From NCBI RefSeq assembly GCF_014212175.1, contig NZ_JACJVR010000002.1, positions 62,001-126,000 on the forward strand: a stretch of 64,000 nt of DNA, given 5' to 3'. Made by a program: the position numbers and the translations under genes. Every line of letters begins with the position of its first letter. Positions within the stretch are counted from its first letter, which is position 1. Below the pieces are notes generated by a model. It had not been told where the DNA came from. It made no database searches and saw only the letters and a program-made list of their open reading frames with translations. Positions 8,461-16,898 of the stretch are shown piece after piece. Source of the stretch: Cohnella xylanilytica. Lineage in GTDB: Bacteria; Bacillota; Bacilli; Paenibacillales; Paenibacillaceae.

Positions 8461-9567
8461 CTATCCCTTCGCCGCGCCCTCGCCTTCCTTGGCGCGCTCG
8501 CGCTCCCGCTTCTCCCGAGCCGGGACGGTCGGCGTCTCGTCGTCGTCGCCTCTCTCCCGAAGCTGCCAGTGGTCGATGAGGCGGTCGAGCCGGCGCAGCC
8601 GATCCTCGTACGCGAACATCGACGAGGTGATGACGAGCAGGCGGGACCGCGTCACGGCGTCGGCGGCGGAAGCCGTAATCCGCTCCGTCAGCAGCACGCC
8701 GTCCTCCAGCGAGGGCGCGGCCGACGCCGCTCCCGGCTTCATCTTGCCCTCCCACTTCCACAGCAGCTGCTCGTGGTAGCCGCACAGCGCCTCGATGTGC
8801 CGGTCCGCCGCCTCGTTCCAGGAAGCCTCGCTCGACACGGCCCAGTACTGCTCCTCCACCGCCTCGACGAGGCTCTCCCCCCGCCGCAAGGTCAGCAGCA
8901 TCTCCTTGTAGACGATGAGCAGCTTCGACCGGCGGATGCGCGAGCGGCGCAGCCATACTCTCTCTTCCGCGAACATCCGGTAATACTCGTCCAGCTTCTT
9001 CAGAATCGACTCCAGCTTCTCCTGCTCCTCGCGGAACACGCTCTCCTTCAGCTCGTTGGACACCGACGTCCGCAGCAGCCGGGAGAGCAGCTCCTGTCCC
9101 TCCTGCACGAGGCGCATGAAACGGCCGCGATGCCGGGGAGGCACGATCGCGACGTTCACGAGGAAGGCCGAGCTGATGCCGAGCAGCAGCCCGGCCAGCC
9201 GGTCGAGCGCCACGGGCCAGCCTTGGCTGCGCGCCTCCATGACGACGACGACCGCCACCAGCGTCAGGCCGATCGTATCCTCGATCTTCAGCTTCAGACA
9301 GAGCAGGATGACGAGAATGCACACAAGGCCGACCGAGATCGGCGTGCTGCCCAGCACCCAGAACGCGACGAGGGCGATGGCGACCCCGAGCACGTTGCTC
9401 TGAAGCTGGTCGAGTACCTGCATCCAGCTGCGGTAGATCGAAGGCTGAATGGTGAAAATCGCCGTGATCGCCGCCAGAAGCGGCGAGTCGAGACCGAGCC
9501 ATTCCCCCGCCCAGAGCGCGACGGCCACCGCGAGGCCGGTCTTGAAGACGCGGGCTCCGATCGTCAT
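8461..9567 (-). CDS. Aromatic acid exporter (ArAE/FUSC-like) family membrane protein
   Basis: A 368-residue protein with an N-terminal block of about five to six hydrophobic helices (first ~150 residues, starting MTIGARVFKTGLAVAVALW) and a long cytoplasmic helical C-terminal half. This matches the bacterial ArAE_1 family thought to export aromatic acids or related amphiphiles. The motif ITAIFTIQPSIYRSW is characteristic. Its ATG at 9567 overlaps the stop of the upstream DNA-repair gene as ATGA, so the two are translationally coupled. The C-terminal tail is rich in R/E/K and is of lower complexity. Substrate unknown. Confidence 0.82.
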   Translation of the reverse strand: MTIGARVFKTGLAVAVALWAGEWLGLDSPLLAAITAIFTIQPSIYRSWMQVLDQLQSNVLGVAIALVAFWVLGSTPISVGLVCILVILLCLKLKIEDTIGLTLVAVVVVMEARSQGWPVALDRLAGLLLGISSAFLVNVAIVPPRHRGRFMRLVQEGQELLSRLLRTSVSNELKESVFREEQEKLESILKKLDEYYRMFAEERVWLRRSRIRRSKLLIVYKEMLLTLRRGESLVEAVEEQYWAVSSEASWNEAADRHIEALCGYHEQLLWKWEGKMKPGAASAAPSLEDGVLLTERITASAADAVTRSRLLVITSSMFAYEDRLRRLDRLIDHWQLRERGDDDETPTVPAREKRERERAKEGEGAAKG

Positions 9568-10667
9568 TCCCGTCCGCTCCTTTCCCGCAACGTAACCGCG
9601 AGCTCCGCGAGGTCGCTGCCGTTCGCGACAAGGATCATCCGGTGCTCGCCCGGGGAGTGCTTGCGCGTCGACAGGTCCGCGAAGGAATGGCGGCGCTCTC
9701 CCTTCACCGAAGTGCCGCCGGGCACCGTCCTCTCGCTCAGCTTGAACAGCTTCCGGTACGAGCGTCCGCCCGCCCGCGGGAACTCGACGGCCAGCTCCAG
9801 CCGCAGCTTGACCGGGTCGCCTTCCGGCACCCGGACTTCATAACGCACGTCCACCGCCCCGCCGACCACCGGGTCCAGGGGCGAAGCTTCCCAGCGCTCG
9901 ACCGCGATGCCTTCGGGCGGGTTCAGCCCGAACAGCTTCAAGGCGACCGGATGCGCCGACGCGCGGATCAGGCTGCGGCAGCCGTGGCGGAGCACGCCGT
10001 CCGTCAGCGGATCGGCCCCGAGCCACCGGGAGGCCAGCTCCAGAACGAGCTCCGGATGGTCCTTCGAGATATCGTTCAGATTGTTCGCCACGCTGCGCCG
10101 GACGTATTCGGAAGGATCGGCCTTCAGCTTCTCGAGAATCGGCAGAACCGGCGACGGGTCCTTCTTGAACGCGGGCAGCGCGTCCGCCCAGGGCAGGCGC
10201 GGCCGGCAGCCTTCGCTGGCCAGCCGCCGCACGTGCTCGTCCGGATGCTCCGCCCACCGAAGCATCTGCGCCATCATGCGCTCCGAATCGCGCTTGATGA
10301 ACGGCCGAACCGCGAACTCCGCGCTCGACAGGGGCGTGAAGCGCTCCAGAGCCCGAATCGACGGCTCCCAATGGTCCAGGCCGAACCGTTCGACGAAGTC
10401 GGGGAAAAACAAATAAGGAAATCCCCGGCACTCGCCCGAGATCGCCTCCAAGATTCCCAGCGCCTCCGCGTAGTCCCGGGGCAGCGTCTCTCCCAGGCTC
10501 TCGGAGATGCGCCGGATGCGCCCCTTCAGCTCCAGCTCGTCCCATCCGTCCGAGAACACGAGCGCGCGAAATCGCTCCGAATCGAACCTCTCCCATCTTC
10601 CGCGGACCCGTTGGGCGAATTCATCTATGAATCGGGTATCGTACATTGCTTTGAGCGGTTCCGCCAC
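9564..10667 (-). CDS. AlkC/AlkD-type DNA alkylation repair glycosylase
   Basis: A 367-residue HEAT-like-repeat protein of the DNA alkylation repair superfamily, which removes N3- or N7-alkylated purines without base flipping. The repeats run to about residue 265 (for example DEHVRRLASEGCRPRLPWA and DPSEYVRRSVANNLNDIS). The last ~100 residues form a predicted beta-rich domain, as in AlkC enzymes with an Ig-like C-terminal domain, so AlkC is preferred over AlkD. A TATAAT -10 for this strand lies at 10719-10724. The pairing with an exporter gene (4-nt overlap) could mean joint protection against an alkylating or aromatic toxicant, which is inference. Confidence 0.82.
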   Translation of the reverse strand: MAEPLKAMYDTRFIDEFAQRVRGRWERFDSERFRALVFSDGWDELELKGRIRRISESLGETLPRDYAEALGILEAISGECRGFPYLFFPDFVERFGLDHWEPSIRALERFTPLSSAEFAVRPFIKRDSERMMAQMLRWAEHPDEHVRRLASEGCRPRLPWADALPAFKKDPSPVLPILEKLKADPSEYVRRSVANNLNDISKDHPELVLELASRWLGADPLTDGVLRHGCRSLIRASAHPVALKLFGLNPPEGIAVERWEASPLDPVVGGAVDVRYEVRVPEGDPVKLRLELAVEFPRAGGRSYRKLFKLSERTVPGGTSVKGERRHSFADLSTRKHSPGEHRMILVANGSDLAELAVTLRERSGRE

Positions 10668-10861
10668 GACGGCTCCTCCATCCTTGCGGCTACGACTGTG
10701 CCTTCGACATAATAGCTTATTATATCATCCGAAGGAGCCCTTTGCCTCGCCGCGGACGGAGCGAGGCGAGACAAGCCCCCCTTTTTTTCGTCTATCGCCG
10801 AATCGCCCCGCCCTATATAATGAAGAACAGCGAAGCGCATCGGGGGAGGAACGGCTCGAGG

Positions 10862-11782
10862 ATGATTCTGTTCATAGTCAACGAGAGAGCGGGCAACGGC
10901 CGCGGCGGCCGCGCGTGGCGGATCGTGGAACGGGAGCTGCGGGCGAGGGGAACCGCGTACGAGGTCGTGGCCGAACGGGAGGAAGCGGAAGCCTTCGAGA
11001 AGACGAAGGAGATCCTGAAGCGCGGAGGGGTGAAAGCGGTTGCAATCATCGGCGGAGACGGAACGCTGCACGGGCTCCTTCCGCTGCTCGCGGGAAGCGG
11101 CATCCCGCTCGGGCTTATCCCCGCCGGCTCGGGCAACGACACGGCGAGAGCGTTCGGCCTTCCGAAGAGCCCGACCGCCGCGCTGGACATCGTGCTGACG
11201 GGAAAGCCGCGCCCCGCGGACCTGCTGAGCGCCAGGCTGTCGACCGGGGAGAGCCGGCTGACGTTGACCGCGCTCGCGATCGGGCTGGACGCGGCCGTCG
11301 CCGGCGACGTCAACGGCTCGCGCTACAAGAGGTGGTGCAACCGGTTCGGGCTCGGCTCGCTCGCCTACTTGATCGGGCTCGTTCGCGCCTTGTCCCGCTA
11401 CAAGCCGCGGACGGTCGAAGTAACCGTCGACGGAACGACGAAGGCGTACGAACGCGTCTGGCTGTCCGCCGTCTCGAACGTCGCCAACTACGGAGGAGGC
11501 CTGCGCATCAGCCCCGGCGCCCGGCCGGACGACGGGCTCCTGCACGTCTGCGTCGTGCACGGCTGCACCGCGTGGCAGCTGCTGCGCGTGTTCCCCACCA
11601 TCCTGAACGGCTCCCACGTCCGCACGCGCTACGTCTCCATCCTGCGCGGCGCGGAGATCTCCGTCTCCTCCGCCCGGCCCATTCCGGCGTTCGGCGACGG
11701 AGAACCGGCGGGAGAGGCCCCGCTCGACGCTTACGCCTTGCCGGGTCAGCTGCTTTTCATGGCGGCAGGCATCTCCGGATAG
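10862..11782 (+). CDS. Diacylglycerol/lipid kinase (DgkB/YegS family)
   Basis: A 306-residue cytosolic kinase that phosphorylates diacylglycerol or a related lipid using ATP. Seen: MILFIVNERAGNGRG at the N-terminus, the catalytic-domain IGGDGTLHG motif at about residue 66, LIPAGSGNDTARAFG, and the C-terminal half ending in an IPAFGDGEP-type motif. A TATAAT box at 10816-10821 would start transcription near 10827, so the ATG at 10862 is preferred to in-frame codons further upstream. Its 3' end overlaps the convergent histidine-kinase gene by 37 bp. It would recycle diacylglycerol, for example from lipoteichoic acid synthesis, which fits the glycolipid genes 5 kb away. Confidence 0.88.
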   Translation: MILFIVNERAGNGRGGRAWRIVERELRARGTAYEVVAEREEAEAFEKTKEILKRGGVKAVAIIGGDGTLHGLLPLLAGSGIPLGLIPAGSGNDTARAFGLPKSPTAALDIVLTGKPRPADLLSARLSTGESRLTLTALAIGLDAAVAGDVNGSRYKRWCNRFGLGSLAYLIGLVRALSRYKPRTVEVTVDGTTKAYERVWLSAVSNVANYGGGLRISPGARPDDGLLHVCVVHGCTAWQLLRVFPTILNGSHVRTRYVSILRGAEISVSSARPIPAFGDGEPAGEAPLDAYALPGQLLFMAAGISG

Positions 11783-13503
11783 CGGAACGGGAACCGGATC
11801 TCGAACGTCGTTCCGCGTCCGAGCTGGCTGTACACTTCGATTTTCCCCTGATGGTTGTCCACGATCTTGTAGCTGACCATGAGGCCGAGCCCGGTTCCCT
11901 TCTCCTTCGTCGTATAGAAGGGCTGGCCCATCTTGGCCAGCTGGTCCTGCCCGATGCCGGGCCCCTCGTCCGAGATGCGAATGCGCACCGAATCGTTCTC
12001 CCGGCTCAGCTTGACGCGAATAGCCCCCCCATCGATCATCGCCTCGATGGCGTTCTTGATGACGTTGATAAACACTTGCTTGATCTGGTTCTCGACCCCG
12101 TACACCCACAGCACGTCCCGCCCGAGATCCGTCTCGATGGCGATGTTGTGCAGGATGGCCTGCGTCTCCAGCAGCGTGACGGTATCCCGCATCATGTTGC
12201 GGACGTCGTAGTAGGACAGCTCGTACACTTGCGGCTTGGAGAGCATGAGCAGCTCGCTGACGATGTCTTCGATCCGGTCCAGCTCGGAATTCATGATGTC
12301 GTAGTAGCTCGTCTCCTTCCTTCCCGAAGCGATCAGCTGCAGGAAGCCTTTGAGAGAGGTGAGCGGATTGCGGATCTCGTGGGCGATCCCCGCGGCGAGC
12401 TGGCCGGCGACGTAGAGCTTCTCGGAATTGATGAGCAGCTCCTCGTTCTTCTTCCGCTCGGAGATGTCCCGAATGATGACTTGAACCGCCGGCTCGTTGT
12501 CGAGGGTCGTCATCGTCTCCACGATCTCCGTGTGCAGGGTTTTGCCGCCCAGCGTGTACCATTCCTGCTCGAGAGGACCGTTGCTCCCCGTGAAAATCAA
12601 ATTGTGCAGGCGCTCCCGCGCCGCGTCGTGATCTTCCTCCTTCAGGAACGAGTAGATCGGCTTGCCCAGCAAGTCCTCGGGATTGTCGGCTTCGAACATG
12701 CGGAGCCCCGCCTCGTTGACGAACGCCCACTTCTCCTGCTTGAAGATCGCGATCGTATCCAGGGAATTCTCGATCAGCAGCCGGTACCTCTCGTCCATCT
12801 GGTTCATCCGCTTGTCGACGTACCAGGTCACCCAGGTCGACGTCAGAATGAGCAGCGCCCCGAAGCCGACGATGGCGACGAGCAGGTTGATGTCGTGGAT
12901 CAGCTTGTCCCACGTATAGTATTGGGAGTATTCGATGCTGAGCGCCCTCGAGCCGATCATCTGGACGAACAGGACGGCCAACCCCAGCGTGACGCTGGCG
13001 AGCCACTTGGTCAGCTCTCCGGGCAGCTCGGACAGCTTGAAGGCGGCGAACGTGCCGACGAACAGGACGAGCAGAGAGGCGACGACCAGATCGGGCTTGA
13101 CCGACAGTCTCTGGATCGGCTGCCCGAGCATCGTGAAGTAGTTCATGAAGCCGACGCCGAAGCTGAGAATGATGCTCCCGATCGCCACCCGGTGGCGGAG
13201 AGTGCTCTGGATCGTGAGCATGACGAAGGCCATCAGGGAGAAAAAGATGGTGAACAGCACGGAGACGGCCATGCTCCATGAGAAAAAGAGAGAGCTGCCG
13301 AATGCCATGAGCGCGACGAAATGCTTGGCCCACAGGCCGATTCCGAAGACAAGGGCGCCGCCGGATAGCCAGAATACCCGGAACGCGTTGTTGCTCCGCC
13401 TCAGGTTGCCAATGAAATTGAACATGGTATATGATGCGAGTATGCTGATCGACAGCGCCAGCAGCAGGAAGAAAGCGGGCCAGGTGCCTTCGGTACCGTT
13501 CAT
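11746..13503 (-). CDS. MHYT-like membrane sensor / PAS / histidine kinase
   Basis: A 585-residue sensor kinase. The N-terminal third has seven hydrophobic helices with spaced AKHFVALMAF and MNYFTMLGQP motifs, close to MHYT sensor domains. A PAS domain follows (about 265-345), then HisKA with the phosphoacceptor in AHEIRNPLTSLKG (about residue 375), N-box IKNAIEAM, G1 DEGPGIG and G2 GTGLGL. There is no receiver or response-regulator neighbour. An orphan PAS-HisKA kinase in a spore former suggests a sporulation phosphorelay kinase (KinB/KinC type); this is inference. The ATG at 13503 has GAGGG 6 nt upstream. A TTG 24 bp earlier is less likely. Confidence 0.9.
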   Translation of the reverse strand: MNGTEGTWPAFFLLLALSISILASYTMFNFIGNLRRSNNAFRVFWLSGGALVFGIGLWAKHFVALMAFGSSLFFSWSMAVSVLFTIFFSLMAFVMLTIQSTLRHRVAIGSIILSFGVGFMNYFTMLGQPIQRLSVKPDLVVASLLVLFVGTFAAFKLSELPGELTKWLASVTLGLAVLFVQMIGSRALSIEYSQYYTWDKLIHDINLLVAIVGFGALLILTSTWVTWYVDKRMNQMDERYRLLIENSLDTIAIFKQEKWAFVNEAGLRMFEADNPEDLLGKPIYSFLKEEDHDAARERLHNLIFTGSNGPLEQEWYTLGGKTLHTEIVETMTTLDNEPAVQVIIRDISERKKNEELLINSEKLYVAGQLAAGIAHEIRNPLTSLKGFLQLIASGRKETSYYDIMNSELDRIEDIVSELLMLSKPQVYELSYYDVRNMMRDTVTLLETQAILHNIAIETDLGRDVLWVYGVENQIKQVFINVIKNAIEAMIDGGAIRVKLSRENDSVRIRISDEGPGIGQDQLAKMGQPFYTTKEKGTGLGLMVSYKIVDNHQGKIEVYSQLGRGTTFEIRFPFRYPEMPAAMKSS

Positions 13504-13521
13504 CGCGATCCCTCGCAATAT

Positions 13522-13565
13522 GCGCAAATTTTCGGGTCTGATCTATAGTCTTCGACGATTTGCGC
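13522..13565. promoter_or_regulatory. Inverted repeat between divergent kinase and mscL genes
   Basis: GCGCAAAT (13522-13529) and ATTTGCGC (13558-13565) form perfect 8-bp arms separated by 28 bp, in the divergent space between the histidine kinase and mscL starts. Possibly a dyad operator or a looped leader. No factor can be named. Confidence 0.35.
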
Positions 13566-13611
13566 GAAATTCCTTTCCCAATATTTCACCAAAATTGGAG
13601 GTTCTGAAATT

Positions 13612-14118
13612 ATGTTCGGATCTTGGATGAAAGAGTTTAAGACCTTCGCCATGCGGGGCAACGTCATCGACCTGGCGGTCGGCGTCATCATCGGCGGCGC
13701 CTTCGGGCAGATCGTCACGTCTCTGGTGAACGATATCGTGATGCCGCCGATCGGGCGGCTTCTGGGGGGCGTGGATTTCTCGGATTTGATTATCGTGCTG
13801 GGCAAAGGGACGAACGGAGAGACGGTCACGACCTTAACCGACGCGAAAAAATACGGAGCTCCCGTCATCGCCTACGGCCAGTTCATCAATATCGTGCTGA
13901 ACTTCCTTATTGTCGCGATCTGCGTCTTCTTCATGATCAAGGTCATCAACCGGCTTACCCGCAAGAACAAGGCCGAGGATGCGCCGGCCAAGCCGACGAC
14001 GAAGGAATGCCCGTACTGCTTGTCCGTCATTCCGCTCGCGGCCGTCCGCTGCGGCCACTGCACGTCCGACCTGTCCGGCGAGACGGCGGCCGTCCATGCC
14101 GAGCCGGGCCGGCATTAA
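13612..14118 (+). CDS. mscL: Large-conductance mechanosensitive channel MscL with zinc ribbon
   Basis: Homopentameric membrane channel that opens on hypo-osmotic shock. The N-terminal core [20 protein letters not shown] and both transmembrane helices (about 15-45 and 85-108) are present. The periplasmic loop lies between them. After residue ~110 a C-terminal CPYC-x13-CGHC zinc ribbon is fused, an extension also known from other Bacillota MscL proteins. It starts at ATG 13612 with TTGGAGG upstream. Length is 168 residues, longer than the ~136 of E. coli MscL because of the ribbon. Confidence 0.96.
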   Translation: MFGSWMKEFKTFAMRGNVIDLAVGVIIGGAFGQIVTSLVNDIVMPPIGRLLGGVDFSDLIIVLGKGTNGETVTTLTDAKKYGAPVIAYGQFINIVLNFLIVAICVFFMIKVINRLTRKNKAEDAPAKPTTKECPYCLSVIPLAAVRCGHCTSDLSGETAAVHAEPGRH

Positions 14119-14139
14119 GCGGGGATCGGAGATCATGCG

Positions 14140-14790
14140 ATGAGCGAGAGGTTCGACATTTACGACGAAGAAGGGCGGCCGCTCGGAACGGCTACCCGCC
14201 AAGAGACGCACGAGAAGGGATACTGGCATCATACGTTCCATTGCTGGGTCGCCAGACGCGGAGAGGACGGACGAGCCTACGTGCTGTTCCAGCGGCGCAG
14301 CCCCTGGAAGGACACGAATCCGGGACGCCTCGACATTACGGTGGCGGGCCACCTGAGCGCCGGGGAGACGGTCCGCGACGCCGCCCGCGAGATGGACGAG
14401 GAGATCGGATGGAGCGTGCCGTTCGAGCGGCTCGTTGCCTACGCCACGATCCGCGAGGAGGAATCCGGGGTGGCGGGCAGCGTGCCTTATATCGACCGCG
14501 AGGTCAGCCACGTGTTCGGCTGCCTGACGGATAAGCCGCTCGACTTCTTCCGGCTTCAGCCGGAGGAAGTGTCCGGCATCTTCGAAGCGGACGCCGAGGA
14601 GCTCATTCGCCTCATGAGCGGCGATGCCGCGACCGCGGAAGCCCGCGGCGTCCTGCTGTCCGCGGGCGGCGAGCGCGTCCATGTCGCCGAGACGATCGAC
14701 GCGGAGCAGTTCGTTCCGCGCGACAGAAGCTATTACGTCGGCGTCTTCCGCTTCCTGCGCGGCTTGGCTCTTAACGAGTCGCCCGCCTGA
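14140..14790 (+). CDS. Nudix hydrolase (IPP-isomerase-like subgroup)
   Basis: A 216-residue soluble Nudix protein. The Nudix box reads G-x5-E-x7-RE-x2-EE-x-G-W (GHLSAGETVRDAAREMDEEI then GW), placing the catalytic glutamates in REMDEE. The N-terminus FDIYDEEGRPLGTATR and HHTFHCWV resemble the subgroup related to isopentenyl diphosphate isomerase, which hydrolyses diverse nucleoside or isoprenoid diphosphates. It starts at ATG 14140, 21 bp after mscL. Its last 58 bp overlap the end of the convergent tyrosinase-like gene. Substrate unknown. Confidence 0.88.
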   Translation: MSERFDIYDEEGRPLGTATRQETHEKGYWHHTFHCWVARRGEDGRAYVLFQRRSPWKDTNPGRLDITVAGHLSAGETVRDAAREMDEEIGWSVPFERLVAYATIREEESGVAGSVPYIDREVSHVFGCLTDKPLDFFRLQPEEVSGIFEADAEELIRLMSGDAATAEARGVLLSAGGERVHVAETIDAEQFVPRDRSYYVGVFRFLRGLALNESPA

Positions 14791-15605
14791 GACGGCAGGC
14801 CGACGTTCTCGAGCCGGATCGCCTTCCACTCCAGCCGCCCGTCGCGGAGCGAGCCCTCCCACCATTCGCCCGTATCCGGCGACTGGAACAGCACCTCCAG
14901 CCGGCCGTCCCCGTCCGAGTCCCAGACCCGGAACGGGCGGCCGTCGTCGAGAGGCCCGAAGCGGCCGCTCTCGCCGATCGCTCCCCAATCGAGGCGCACC
15001 TCTTCGGCCGCGGCCCGATCCTCCTTTTCCTCCGCCATGCCGAGCCACCAGCTCGAATCCTCTCGCCGGTAATGCAGCACTTCCGCTTCCGAACGATAGA
15101 AGCGCCCGCTCCAATACGGCATCCCTTCCCCGAACCGGCCAAGCCCTTCCCAATTGAGCCACCAGCGGTCGATAAGCCCGTGAATGTTGTAGAACACCGT
15201 GCTCGCCGGCGCGTTATCGAAGTCGTTGAGCAGCGGCTCTCCGTAGAGCGCGGCCGCTTCCTGATGGATGCAGCCGTGAATGCCGGACGCCTCGATGAAG
15301 CGTCCCAGTTCGTCCGTCGAAGCGAACGTCTCCGGACGGCGCAGAATGCGGTCCTCGGCGCCCAGATCGTAGCAGGCGGCCTGCCGGATCGGCTGCGGCA
15401 CCGACGTCCAGGGCTCGATCAGACGGGAATCGAGCCCGACTTGAACGTACCAATCCCTTACTTTGCGTATGAAGGCCCGGTGGAAGCTCAGGAAGTCGAG
15501 CCCGTAGCCCGTGGGAGGACGGTTCGGATCGACGGAATGGCGGGCATGGTGCCACCTCTTGTGCTCTTCCAGCAACGGCTGCGGAAAACCCGGAATGATC
15601 GGCAT
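14733..15605 (-). CDS. Tyrosinase-like (type 3 copper) protein with VCBS-like C-terminus
   Basis: A 290-residue protein with features of the tyrosinase fold. A first His cluster is HKRWHHARH followed by FLSFHRAFI, reminiscent of CuA. A second is IHGCIHQEA with FYNIHGLIDRWW, reminiscent of CuB (H-x3-H, then H-x3-D-x2-W). The C-terminal third contains RVWDSDGDGRLEVLFQS, an FG-GAP/VCBS-like segment that may bind calcium or carbohydrate. There is no signal peptide. If copper ligands are intact it would oxidise phenols, but CuA spacing is not fully canonical, so it may be a divergent relative. Start ATG 15605, with GGGAGG upstream. Confidence 0.6.
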   Translation of the reverse strand: MPIIPGFPQPLLEEHKRWHHARHSVDPNRPPTGYGLDFLSFHRAFIRKVRDWYVQVGLDSRLIEPWTSVPQPIRQAACYDLGAEDRILRRPETFASTDELGRFIEASGIHGCIHQEAAALYGEPLLNDFDNAPASTVFYNIHGLIDRWWLNWEGLGRFGEGMPYWSGRFYRSEAEVLHYRREDSSWWLGMAEEKEDRAAAEEVRLDWGAIGESGRFGPLDDGRPFRVWDSDGDGRLEVLFQSPDTGEWWEGSLRDGRLEWKAIRLENVGLPSQAGDSLRAKPRRKRKTPT

Positions 15606-15718
15606 GCGGCAAGAAGCCTCCCGTTCTCCCGCCCTGGGCGCGGCGCCTGGGCGGGCTTCTCTTCTTGCTGCTATCCTATGCAGAAGAGCGGGCGAATGTC
15701 CTTGCTTGCTTTTCGCGT

Positions 15719-16816
15719 CTAAGGGGCCTCGATGATCTCGATCTTGCGCAGCCGGTACAGCCGGTACAGATGGGTGGCGACCACCTTGACGAGCGCGTAC
15801 GTCGGAACCGCGACGAACATCCCGAATAGACCGCTCAGGCTGCCCACCGCCAGCAGCACGATAATGATGGTGAGCGGGTGAATCGCCAGCTTCTTGCCCA
15901 TGATCAGGGGCGACAGCAGCTTATCCTCGAGCTGTTGAACGAGGACGACGACGATAATCGTCTCCGCTACCCTCCACGGCGAGACGAGGAACGCGACGAT
16001 AACGCTCGGCACCATTCCGATAAGGATGCCGACGTACGGGATGAAGTTCATAAGCGTGAGCGCGATCGCCAGCAGCAGCGAATATTGCAGCCCGATGATC
16101 CAGTAGCCGACCAGCGTCAGAAGCAGGAAGCAGAGGCTGACGAGAATCTTCCCTTGTATGTAGGCGCTGAGCGTCGCGTCCATCTCCTTCATGATCTGGC
16201 GGGCTTCCTCGTCGTGCTTGTCGGGCACGAACCGGAGGATGAGCTCGGGGAACTTGTTCCCGCCCTTGAGCATGTAGAAAACGATGAACGGAACCGTCGA
16301 CAGAAGCAGCACGACGTTGGACACGAACCCGACGATGCCGTTGAACGCGTCGCCGATCCTGGAGACGATCCGGTTAATCATGTCCGGGATCTTCGCCGAC
16401 AGGTCGATCTGATGCTCGAGCAGGTAACGGGCGGCCCATTCGTTGCGCTGCAGCTTCGCGACCTGGTCTTCCCCGAGCTTGACGAGCTGCGGCAGGTTGT
16501 TCACGAGGCTGTCGACCTGATTGCGGATGATCGGTCCGACCAGGATTCCGATCAAGACGAAGATCCCCGCCAGTCCGAGGAAGACGGCGGAGATCGCGAG
16601 CGTGCGGCTCTTCAGCTGCTTCGTCAGGTAGTTCACGGGCGGCCGGAGCAGGTAATAGAAGATGGCCGACAGCAGAAGCGGCAGCAGGAGCGCCTTGAGC
16701 ACCGTGCCGAACGGACGGAAGAGGAAGTCCACCTTGGACGCCAGCAGCGCGATGAGCAGGACGACGATAATGCCGTATCCGATTCGGAAATATTTCCCCT
16801 GAGGAATAACGATCAC
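15719..16816 (-). CDS. AI-2E family transporter (YtvI/PerM-like permease)
   Basis: A 365-residue membrane protein of the AI-2 exporter family: about seven to eight hydrophobic helices, a large soluble loop between residues ~100 and ~150 (EDQVAKLQRNEWAARYL), and the conserved LMNFIPYVGILIGMVPSVIVA segment in the C-terminal half. Start GTG 16816. Members of this broad family export autoinducer-2, sodium or peptides, and the substrate here cannot be inferred. It is the last chromosomal gene before the tail locus on this side. Confidence 0.9.
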   Translation of the reverse strand: MIVIPQGKYFRIGYGIIVVLLIALLASKVDFLFRPFGTVLKALLLPLLLSAIFYYLLRPPVNYLTKQLKSRTLAISAVFLGLAGIFVLIGILVGPIIRNQVDSLVNNLPQLVKLGEDQVAKLQRNEWAARYLLEHQIDLSAKIPDMINRIVSRIGDAFNGIVGFVSNVVLLLSTVPFIVFYMLKGGNKFPELILRFVPDKHDEEARQIMKEMDATLSAYIQGKILVSLCFLLLTLVGYWIIGLQYSLLLAIALTLMNFIPYVGILIGMVPSVIVAFLVSPWRVAETIIVVVLVQQLEDKLLSPLIMGKKLAIHPLTIIIVLLAVGSLSGLFGMFVAVPTYALVKVVATHLYRLYRLRKIEIIEAP

Positions 16817-16898
16817 CTTGCTTTCCGGAAGGCTTCTACTCTACCTATAACCTTCTTCGGCAAGCCGCAAACTCGATCGGTGAAAATGAACCCGTTCC

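Noticed and set aside
10507-13281. Very long overlapping frames (about 900 residues on each strand)
   Set aside because: Shadow frames of the lipid kinase and histidine kinase genes; compositionally biased and crossing gene boundaries.
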